From contig NZ_VCRA01000010.1 in assembly GCF_005938385.1 (NCBI RefSeq), positions 124,001 through 188,000 of the forward strand: DNA of 64,000 nucleotides, read 5' to 3'. The DNA is from Paenibacillus mesophilus. GTDB taxonomy: Bacteria > Bacillota > Bacilli > Paenibacillales > NBRC-103111. This document shows, piece by piece, positions 57,628 to 64,000 of the stretch. Both the position numbers and the translations under genes were made by a program. Below the pieces are notes generated by a model. The model saw only the letters and a program-made list of their open reading frames with translations, searched no databases and was not told where the DNA came from. Numbering within the stretch: position 1 is the stretch's first letter; the number at the start of each line of letters is the position of its first letter.

Positions 57628-58947
57628 TTGACCAAATTTCGTATTGTATCATCGCTGGCATTCCTATCAGTCATCGCGAGTTCAGTCATCGGATGCAGCC
57701 AAGGGCAGAAGCAGGATAGCGCCACCACGAACGCACCCGCAGGCAAAGCAAGTACGACCGAGTACAAAGGAGGGCCCTCGGAGCTTCTGGTGCTGGATAT
57801 CAACACCGCTACGACGGATGAGCAGTTTCAAAAGTTTTTTGTTGGACCCATACAAGCGAAGTATCCTCAGATCACTCTGAAACAGACGCGCGATCCTCTA
57901 GACAAGCTCATTGCAGCCGGGACGATTCCCGACATGGTCTTGGTCAGCAACCCTTCTTTGGCCACCGTGCTCGAGGCCGCGATCCCGGAAGATTTAACGG
58001 CCATGATCAAAACGTACAACGTTAACCTGGGACAGCTCGAGCCCGCCGTCGTGCAGCAGATGCAGAAGCTCGGAGAGCAGAAAGCGTTTTACGGGATGCC
58101 GTTTGCCATGAACTATGGCGCGATGGTTCATAATAGAGATATTTTCGATAAATTCGGCGTTGCTTATCCGAAGGACGTCATGACGTATGAAGAGGTGTTG
58201 GAGCTCGGGAAAAAGTTGACCCGCAAAGACGGCAATACGAACTATATCGGCGTCATGCCGCCCGACCTGAGACAGATGTACTGGCAGTACGGTGTGCCCG
58301 TGTTCGATAAGGCCAAGGGAAAGGCTTCCCTGACAACCGACAAGCATGCCCAAGTGTTCTCGCTTCTGAAGCAGTTTTATTCCATCCCGGGCTATCTGGA
58401 GAACGGGAAGCACATTCACTCGACCGACCTGTTCTTCAAGGAGCAGCGGATGGCAATGTATCCGAACTGGATTGCTTCTTATATCTCCTTCTTCGACAAG
58501 GCCGGAACGAAAGATGCTTTCAAATGGGACTTGACCGCCCACCCGAGCTACCGCGATCGGCCGGGCTTAGGGAAAGAGGTCGACTTCCATATGGCGGTCG
58601 TCAACAAATCGAGCAAATACAGAGAGGCCGCTTACCAAGTGGTGCTGAGCTTGCTGAGCGAAGACGTGCAGACGATGCTGAGCAAGGCCGGAAGATTGTC
58701 CGTGTTGAAAAACGAAGAAATCCGGAAAGTGTACGGTTCGGACAGCAACACGTATAAAGGGAAAAATTTGCAGGCGATTTTCAAGGTAACCCCTTCCCCA
58801 CTGCCGGAGGCTTCCAAATATGATCCCAAAATCAATGCTATGTTGAATGCGGAAGTCAGCAAAAATGTGATGGTTGACGGCATGGATATTAATACGGCTT
58901 TGCGGAACGGGGAAGACAAGGCTAATAAGGAAATCGTTATCCCTTAG
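57628..58947 (+). CDS. Extracellular solute-binding lipoprotein (family 1)
   Basis: A 439-residue protein with a signal peptide ending in a VIGC lipobox (about residue 21). The mature part has the bilobed layout of family 1 sugar-type binding proteins: IPDMVLVSNP, GMPFAMNYGAMVHNRDIFDKFGV, and DFHMAVVNKSSKYREAAYQVVLSLLS. No permease or ATPase gene is adjacent, so it is an orphan. The ligand is unknown. The start is TTG 57628, seven bases after GGGAGGG; longer frames lack a ribosome site. Confidence 0.85.
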   Translation: MTKFRIVSSLAFLSVIASSVIGCSQGQKQDSATTNAPAGKASTTEYKGGPSELLVLDINTATTDEQFQKFFVGPIQAKYPQITLKQTRDPLDKLIAAGTIPDMVLVSNPSLATVLEAAIPEDLTAMIKTYNVNLGQLEPAVVQQMQKLGEQKAFYGMPFAMNYGAMVHNRDIFDKFGVAYPKDVMTYEEVLELGKKLTRKDGNTNYIGVMPPDLRQMYWQYGVPVFDKAKGKASLTTDKHAQVFSLLKQFYSIPGYLENGKHIHSTDLFFKEQRMAMYPNWIASYISFFDKAGTKDAFKWDLTAHPSYRDRPGLGKEVDFHMAVVNKSSKYREAAYQVVLSLLSEDVQTMLSKAGRLSVLKNEEIRKVYGSDSNTYKGKNLQAIFKVTPSPLPEASKYDPKINAMLNAEVSKNVMVDGMDINTALRNGEDKANKEIVIP

Positions 58948-58983
58948 AACAAAGTCCGCGTCCGGTAGCGATATATAGAATTG

Positions 58984-59018
58984 AACCCTCTGTAGCCAAT
59001 GGGCTGTAGGGGGTTTTT
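58984..59018 (+). terminator. Intrinsic terminator after the solute-binding gene
   Basis: AACCC/GGGTT arms with inner TAGCC/GGGCT pairing, followed by TTTTTG. Confidence 0.8.
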
Positions 59019-59320
59019 GCGATTTATTGAACTAATGGAGATAAAACTTGCGGGAGAGAACTGGTTGGAGGGTTCGCGTGAGATGGTTCCGTTCACATCG
59101 GCAGTTCCTCCTGTCCGTAGATGGAAAAGATGTAGTTATTTTTTGCGAAACGCCGCTTGCGCTCTCAGTTAGCTGGAAAAAGTCCAGTTATTTTTCCCGA
59201 ATTGGCGAGGATTGCCATTATGGCAAGCAATAAGCTGCATGTTTTCCAGTTAAATCATTGAAACAGGCCTTAATGCAGCTTTTTACCTGCATGTTATCCA
59301 TTTATTTCAAAGTGACGATG
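59019..59320. other. Non-coding stretch with short direct and inverted repeats
   Basis: No gene is supported here. It holds two AGTTATTTTT copies (near 59134 and 59187), two CTGCATGTT-(TT/A)-TCCA copies (59235 and 59287), and an AGCTGG/CCAGTT hairpin. It looks like decayed intergenic repeat DNA. Confidence 0.5.
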
Positions 59321-59675
59321 CTTCGATCTAAGGAATTCTTATCGATAAACCATTTCAATCTCGCCAAGGAGACGGGGCGATAGCGAAAATGGTTTACCAA
59401 GGAAACCTACCTCTAAACCGCGTTCGCACCTCTTCGAGTTGCTTCGATCCAAGGAATTCTTATCGATAAACCATTTCAAGATCGCCAAGTGATAGGCGAA
59501 AGCGAAATGGTTTACCAAGGAAACCCACCTCTAAAACTGCGGTCGCACCTCTTCGAATTGCTTCGACAAGAGGTTCTCCTTTTAGAATCCGATACGGATT
59601 CGCAAGAATTCCAACCACTAAACCGCGGCTGTACATCATCGAATTACTTCGTTAAAAAGGAATTCTTATATTTTC
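59321..59675 (+). repeat. Tandem array of hairpin repeats (two full, one altered, one partial)
   Basis: Copies start at CTTCG at 59321, 59442, 59561 and 59647. Copies 1 and 2 (121 and 119 bp) share AAGGAATTCTTATCGATAA, the arm ACCATTT, a TCGCCAAG loop region, arm AAATGGT, TTACCAAGGAAAC, CCTCTAAA and TCGCACCTCTTCGA. Copy 3 (86 bp) keeps the right part but carries another hairpin (GAATCCG-ATA-CGGATTC). The last copy stops after AAGGAATTCTTAT. They end 75 bases before glnS. Confidence 0.85.
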
Positions 59676-59750
59676 CCACAATTTTGTGTATGATATAGAG
59701 ATATAGCAAACGAGATACATAATCGGAGGAAGGGAAGGCAAGCGGCAGAG

Positions 59751-61409
59751 ATGGAAACGAAGACGGCTTCATCCAATTTCATTAAGACCATTATTGCGGA
59801 AGATGTGAAAGAGGGCCGGACGAGCCAGGTGATCACACGGTTCCCGCCGGAGCCGAACGGCTATTTGCATATCGGGCACGCCAAGGCGATTTGCCTCAAC
59901 TTCGAGTTGGGAGACGAGTTTGGCGGTCGGACGAACCTGAGGTTCGACGATACGAACCCGGTCAAGGAAGATACCGAATATGTCGAGGGGATTCTGAACG
60001 ATATTCGCTGGCTCGGCTTTGAGTGGGACGAGCTGCATTTCGCATCGGACTATTTCGAGGAAAATTACGAACGCGCCGTTCTATTGATCCGCAAAGGCTT
60101 AGCCTATGTCGACGATCAATCGGCCGAAGAAATGCGCATAGCGCGGGGAACGTTGACGGAACCGGGCAAAGACAGTCCATACCGCAACCGTTCCGTAGAC
60201 GAAAACTTGGACTTGTTCGCGCGTATGCGGGCCGGCGAATTCCCGGACGGGACGCGGGTGCTCCGCGCCAAAATCGATATGGCGTCCCCGAACATCAATA
60301 TGCGCGACCCGGTGCTGTACCGCATCCTACATACGCATCACCACAAGACGGGCGATGCCTGGTGCATTTACCCGATGTACGACTTCTCGCATCCGATCGG
60401 AGATGCGCTGGAGGGCGTTACACATTCGCTTTGTTCACTCGAATACGAGGATCATCGCCCGTTGTACGATTGGGTCATCCGCGAATGCGAGATGGAGCAC
60501 GTCTCCCGTCAGTACGAATTCGCCCGTTTCAACATGACCAACACGATCATGAGCAAACGTTACTTGAAAATGATGGTCGACACGAAAGTCGTAGACGGCT
60601 GGGACGATCCGCGTATGCCGACGATTACGGGAATGCGCCGCCGGGGCTACACGCCGGAAGCGATCCGTAATTTGATGCGGGAAGTAGGCGTGGCCAAAGC
60701 GGTTTCGACCGTCGATGCGCAGTTTCTCGATCATTTCCTACGTGAAGACTTGAAGCTGAAGGCGCCTAGAACGATGGCCGTGCTGCAGCCGTTGAAGGTC
60801 GTCATTACGAACTATCCCGAAGGGCAAGTGGAAATGCTGGAAGCCGAGAACAACCCCGAGAATCCGGAGATGGGCAACCGGCTCATTCCGTTCTCGCGGG
60901 AGATCTGGATCGAGCAGGACGATTTCATGGAAAATCCGCCGCCGAAGTACCACCGGCTGTTCCCGGGCAACGAAGTTCGGCTGAAGCACGCCTACTTCAT
61001 CAAGTGCGAAGAAGTGATCAAGGACGAGAACGGCAACGTCGTCGAGATCCGTTGCACCTACGACCCGGAGACGAAGAGCGGAAGCGGGTTTACCGGCCGC
61101 AAGGTGAAAGGGACGATCCACTGGGTGGATGCGACGCAAGGCGTTCCGGCGGAATTCCGGCTGTATGAGCCGCTCGTGCTGGACGAGAAGGTCGATATGG
61201 ACAACTTCCTGGAGAGGCTTAACCCGAATTCGCTGGAAATCGTGAACGGATTCGTGGAGCCGAACATGACCGAGGTCGAGCCGCAAGAGAAGTTCCAATT
61301 TTTCCGCCACGGCTATTTCAATGTCGACTCGAAGCATACGGCCCCGGGCAAACCGGTGTTCAACCGCATCGTATCGTTAAAAAGCTCGTACGATCCCGGC
61401 GCGAAGTAA
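59751..61409 (+). CDS. glnS: Glutaminyl-tRNA synthetase
   Basis: A 552-residue class I synthetase. The HIGH motif is at residues 40-43, the KMSKS loop appears as IMSKR in NTIMSKRYLKMM, and FPPEPNGYLHIGHAKAICLNF and FDDTNPVKEDTEYV are GlnRS/GluRS landmarks. MYDFSHPIGDALEGVTHSLCSLEYEDHRPLYDW favours GlnRS. The C-terminal two-barrel anticodon-binding part is present. Most Firmicutes use GluRS plus GatCAB instead, so this gene implies acquisition or redundancy. No YqeY fusion. No T-box was found upstream; TATGAT (59689-59694) may be the -10. Confidence 0.92.
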   Translation: METKTASSNFIKTIIAEDVKEGRTSQVITRFPPEPNGYLHIGHAKAICLNFELGDEFGGRTNLRFDDTNPVKEDTEYVEGILNDIRWLGFEWDELHFASDYFEENYERAVLLIRKGLAYVDDQSAEEMRIARGTLTEPGKDSPYRNRSVDENLDLFARMRAGEFPDGTRVLRAKIDMASPNINMRDPVLYRILHTHHHKTGDAWCIYPMYDFSHPIGDALEGVTHSLCSLEYEDHRPLYDWVIRECEMEHVSRQYEFARFNMTNTIMSKRYLKMMVDTKVVDGWDDPRMPTITGMRRRGYTPEAIRNLMREVGVAKAVSTVDAQFLDHFLREDLKLKAPRTMAVLQPLKVVITNYPEGQVEMLEAENNPENPEMGNRLIPFSREIWIEQDDFMENPPPKYHRLFPGNEVRLKHAYFIKCEEVIKDENGNVVEIRCTYDPETKSGSGFTGRKVKGTIHWVDATQGVPAEFRLYEPLVLDEKVDMDNFLERLNPNSLEIVNGFVEPNMTEVEPQEKFQFFRHGYFNVDSKHTAPGKPVFNRIVSLKSSYDPGAK

Positions 61410-61431
61410 CGATCGGATCGGTACAAAGTCA

Positions 61432-61478
61432 ACGGGTCGCCCCGTCAGTGAAAGCTGGCAAGGGCGGCCCGTTTGTTT
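61432..61478 (+). terminator. Intrinsic terminator after glnS
   Basis: ACGGGTCGCCC pairs with GGGCGGCCCGT (11 bp, one G-U), then TTGTTT. Confidence 0.82.
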
Positions 61479-61561
61479 AACATGTCGCGACTGGCCGCCG
61501 TCCTGGCGGTCGGCATGCTGCTCGATCCCCGGCCGTCTGACGCCTCGCGGCAGCGGAACAG

Positions 61562-61591
61562 CCGCATTCGACGAATGCGGTTCGCTTTTTT
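61562..61591 (+). terminator. Second terminator-like hairpin before the kinase promoter
   Basis: CCGCATTCG-A-CGAATGCGG, a near-perfect palindrome, followed by TTCGCTTTTTT. It further separates glnS from the kinase gene. Confidence 0.65.
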
Positions 61592-61639
61592 GCGAACATT
61601 TCGTTCTCGCTTCCCACAGAGCAAGAAAGATTTCCGTGA

Positions 61640-61645
61640 TATAAT
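61640..61645 (+). promoter_or_regulatory. -10 box of the kinase/regulator pair
   Basis: TATAAT, 44 bases before the chosen kinase start. The -35 is poor. Its presence argues against the longer kinase frame starting at 61473. Confidence 0.5.
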
Positions 61646-61688
61646 GGCAATATTGGGATACATTGCTGCGGGGAAAGGAACGTGGGCT

Positions 61689-63047
61689 ATGCTGTTTGTA
61701 TTGATCGCTCTGTGGGGCGTAGGCGTCGTGCTGCTCGTATCGGATGCACGGAAAAGCTCGATACGGTGGCTGAGCGGCGTCGCCTTCTGCGGAGGATCCG
61801 GGGCGCTGTCGGCCGTGATCGGGGACACGCTGCTGCCGTTTGCGCAGGAGCGTCATGCCGAAGACAGCGTGATCTCGCTTATGGAAGGGGTGCGGGTGCT
61901 TTCGTCGCTGATGCAATATTACGGACTGCCCTACACGTTCGTCATGTTCGCGTTCAGCTACAATCCGGCCTATATGACTCCGAGCCGCAAAAGATGGCTC
62001 GCGCTGGTGATGCTCGTACCGATCGTGGCAACGCTGCTGTTCGTCCGGCCGATTCACCCGATTCCGTTTCGGCTGACGGCGGCATGGGCGGTCCCCGCCG
62101 TGGGACTCGCCTCGCTCTGGATCGTCTTCAAGAGGGAGACGCATGCGACGTTGCGTCTGAACGACCGGCTGACCGGGCTTGCGATCGTGCCGACGGTGCT
62201 GCTCTGCTCGGTCATGAACTACGTCCTACCGAGCTTCGGATTTATTGAGATGTGGCGTTACAATACATGGATTATCGCGTTCGCGGTGCTCGTGTTCACG
62301 GTGGCGATTTTCAAATACGGCTTTCTCGGTATCCGGTTTCTGATCCAGACCCGGAAGCTGGATGTGTCGATCCGGGCCGTCACGTCGGGAACGGCCGTGC
62401 TGAACCATGCGATCAAGAACGACGTCGGCAAGACGAAGCTGTTCGGCGAGAAAATACGCGCTTATGCCGAGCGGACGGAGCAGCCGGAGCTGGCCGCGGA
62501 TATCACGGTCGTGCTGGCGGCGACCCGGCACATTCAGGAGATGATTGCCCGCGTTCAGGATCAGACGCAGGAGCTGGCGCTCAGGCTGGCATGGAACAAA
62601 CCCGGAGCGATGCTTGCGGCGCTGTGCGACCAACTGGCCGCCGAATCGTCGGCAGTCCGCATTCACCTGAACGTTCCGGAATCGCTCGAGCTGTACTGCG
62701 ATCGTGCGCAGACGACGGAGATGTGGAATAATTTGCTGACAAACGCGATCGAGGCGATGCCGAACGGCGGGGATATTACCGTAAAGCTGTATGAGATCAA
62801 AAAATATACGGTCGCCGAAATCAAGGATACCGGTCCGGGAATGGATAAAAAGCTGCTGAAGCAAGTCATGGAGCCGTTCTTCACGACAAAGGGCGACCGC
62901 CGGATGAATTTCGGGCTCGGCTTATCTTATTGCTACCAGGTCATGAAAAAGCACGGCGGCAGCTTCGACCTGTTCAGCGAGCCCGGCAAAGGAACGACGG
63001 CGGTTATGCGGTTTCCGAAGAAAACGAGAAGGAGCGAGAGCGGATGA
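61689..63047 (+). CDS. Membrane histidine kinase with seven-helix-type sensor
   Basis: A 452-residue kinase. About seven hydrophobic helices fill residues 1-215, without a large outside domain. The phosphoacceptor is probably H240 in VLNHAIKNDVGKTK, an NtrB/DesK-like variant. The ATPase domain has NLLTNAIEAMPNGG (N box), DTGPGMD (G1) and FGLGLSYCYQVMKKHGG (G2). The stimulus is unknown. ATG 61689 is 9 bases after AAAGGA; the upstream frame from 61473 crosses the -10. It overlaps the regulator gene by 4 bases. Confidence 0.85.
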   Translation: MLFVLIALWGVGVVLLVSDARKSSIRWLSGVAFCGGSGALSAVIGDTLLPFAQERHAEDSVISLMEGVRVLSSLMQYYGLPYTFVMFAFSYNPAYMTPSRKRWLALVMLVPIVATLLFVRPIHPIPFRLTAAWAVPAVGLASLWIVFKRETHATLRLNDRLTGLAIVPTVLLCSVMNYVLPSFGFIEMWRYNTWIIAFAVLVFTVAIFKYGFLGIRFLIQTRKLDVSIRAVTSGTAVLNHAIKNDVGKTKLFGEKIRAYAERTEQPELAADITVVLAATRHIQEMIARVQDQTQELALRLAWNKPGAMLAALCDQLAAESSAVRIHLNVPESLELYCDRAQTTEMWNNLLTNAIEAMPNGGDITVKLYEIKKYTVAEIKDTGPGMDKKLLKQVMEPFFTTKGDRRMNFGLGLSYCYQVMKKHGGSFDLFSEPGKGTTAVMRFPKKTRRSESG

Positions 63048-63718
63048 ACGAGATTCGGGTGCTCATCGTAGAGGACGATCCGGATTGGCTACGGGGGTTA
63101 AGCTCCTACTTGGCGAGCGAGCCGGGCATCGCCGTCGTCGCGAGCGCGGGTACGACGGAGGAAGCCGCGAAAGCGATTCGGGAACTGGATTATGACATCG
63201 TCCTGATGGATATTATGCTGGCGGATGAGGTCGCCGGAATCAGCCTGGCGCAAGAAGTGCTGATGCGCGGCGGCGCGAAGGTGCTGATGCTGACATCGAT
63301 GGAGCTGAAGGAGCTCATGTTCGATGCATTCCGGGCGGGGGCGGCCGATTATTTGATTAAATCCGACTTCGAACGGATACCCGCCGCGATCCGGGACGCT
63401 TACCGCAACGAATCTCCGATCAGCGCGGCAGCCGCCGCACAAATGCGCGAAGAGTTCAGGCGATTGAAGCAGCTTGAGCAGTCGTACAAGAAAAAGGAGC
63501 TGCAGGAGAAAATTACGCCCTCCGAGCTCCAGGTGCTCGAGATGATCGATAAAGGGATGTCGCAGCCGGCGATCGCCGACAAGCTGGTCGTCTCGATTCG
63601 TACGATCAAAGTGCACGTCGGCAACATTTTGAAGAAGCTGGGCGGGGGCAGCAGCAAGGAAGCGGCCCAAAAAGCCCGCGAGCTGGGTCTATTCGACGAA
63701 GAGGAGCGGAACCGCTAA
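63044..63718 (+). CDS. NarL/LuxR-family response regulator
   Basis: A 224-residue regulator. Receiver: D11/D12, phosphoacceptor D56 in LMDIMLADEVAGISL, and Lys in LIKSDF. Between domains lies a coiled-coil-like linker (REEFRRLKQLEQSYKKKEL). The LuxR helix-turn-helix at about 155-210 reads ITPSELQVLEMIDKGMSQPAIADKL and TIKVHVGNILKKL. Cognate to the kinase it overlaps (ATGA). Target genes are unknown. The stop falls in a hairpin shared with the convergent gene end (63701-63742). Confidence 0.87.
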   Translation: MNEIRVLIVEDDPDWLRGLSSYLASEPGIAVVASAGTTEEAAKAIRELDYDIVLMDIMLADEVAGISLAQEVLMRGGAKVLMLTSMELKELMFDAFRAGAADYLIKSDFERIPAAIRDAYRNESPISAAAAAQMREEFRRLKQLEQSYKKKELQEKITPSELQVLEMIDKGMSQPAIADKLVVSIRTIKVHVGNILKKLGGGSSKEAAQKARELGLFDEEERNR

Positions 63719-63742
63719 GCGGTACGCCCATTTTCGCTCCTC

Positions 63743-64000
63743 CTACGGTCCGTCCCGATCCAGCTCCGAAGCCCGGGCCTTAACTTCCTCCAGACTGTCC
63801 TGCACTTCATCGAGCGGCAGCCGGCCGGCTTCCAGCGCATCCTCGTCCAAAATGAGCAGCCGTTCGTAAAATTGCTCGGCCTGCTCAAGCAGCTGTTCGT
63901 AAGCGGCTTGATCGGCCCTGTCGGCGCCGTAACGGTCGAGCAGGTCGAACAAAATATCCTCCGCATCGGCAAACCGCCCGACCGAATCATAATAGGTCCA
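63743..64000 (-). CDS. DUF6483-like protein, C-terminal part (start outside window)
   Basis: The minus-strand frame is open from the window edge for 85 codons to TAG at 63743. It reads YYDSVGRFADAEDILFDLLD near the edge, then paired helices rich in Leu, Glu and Asp (QAEQFYERLLILDEDALEAG). The pattern resembles DUF6483, a TPR-like helical family of unknown function in Paenibacillaceae. The assignment is tentative because the N-terminus is missing. Confidence 0.55.
   Translation of the reverse strand, partial: WTYYDSVGRFADAEDILFDLLDRYGADRADQAAYEQLLEQAEQFYERLLILDEDALEAGRLPLDEVQDSLEEVKARASELDRDGP

Noticed and set aside
59489..59698. 69-codon frame in the hairpin repeat region
   Set aside because: It lies wholly in tandem repeat DNA, has no ribosome site and no recognisable protein pattern.
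59321..59750. T-box leader ahead of glnS
   Set aside because: CCGCG and TTCG occur in the repeats, but there is no AGGGTGGNACCGCG motif, specifier loop or antiterminator/terminator pair next to the gene; the hairpins are repeat copies.
61473..61688. N-terminal extension of the membrane histidine kinase
   Set aside because: It crosses a terminator hairpin and a TATAAT box. ATG 61689 has a well-spaced AAAGGA and begins directly at a membrane helix.

Overview
The window looks like a chromosomal segment of a Gram-positive, spore-former-type Firmicute of the Paenibacillus kind. The pointers are strong AGGAGG-type ribosome sites, frequent TTG and GTG starts, moderately high GC, a BceRS/BceAB-type module, a Bacillus-type FNR with C-terminal cysteines, a yjlC-ndh pair, and a PBSX-like tail cluster. 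No rRNA, tRNA or CRISPR array was recognised. The genus is an inference from gene content.

Bases 1-33420 are mostly ordinary chromosome: the end of a DinG/RAD3-type helicase, a secreted stalk-domain protein, a Bcr/CflA exporter, the yjlC-ndh respiratory pair, a YeiH-type exporter divergent from a LysR regulator, an OatA-like acyltransferase, a K+ channel with an RCK domain, and a PadR-controlled ABC exporter. Next come a DAACS symporter, a CheY protein, a MarR-controlled heterodimeric ABC exporter whose second subunit carries an in-frame TAG, and a BceRS two-component system convergent with a BceAB transporter. The region ends with an FNR regulator facing a GAF/response-regulator/PAS-kinase operon across a perfect FNR-type site.

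Bases 33433-54469 form a phage-derived island: an XRE repressor with an ImmA-type metalloprotease and a stand-alone S24-like domain (minus strand), then a plus-strand run of activator, contractile sheath, tube, frameshifted tail chaperone, tape measure, baseplate, fibres and lysis genes. No terminase, portal, capsid, integrase or replication gene is visible, so the locus reads as a contractile phage-tail-like bacteriocin (tailocin). LexA-type boxes flank its control genes, which suggests DNA-damage induction. Its notable parts are a tape-measure gene with 18 tandem 84-bp units, a canonical A AAA AAC frameshift site with a correctly spaced stem, an extra domain inside the baseplate J protein, a 1269-residue AT-rich putative receptor-binding protein, and an 11-unit 9-bp minisatellite behind the repressor.

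Bases 54470-64000 return to chromosome: an exported OB-fold protein, the arginine-catabolic pair rocD-rocF, an orphan solute-binding lipoprotein, about 700 bp of non-coding DNA with hairpin repeats, a glutaminyl-tRNA synthetase, a membrane histidine kinase/response regulator pair, and the end of a DUF6483-like gene.
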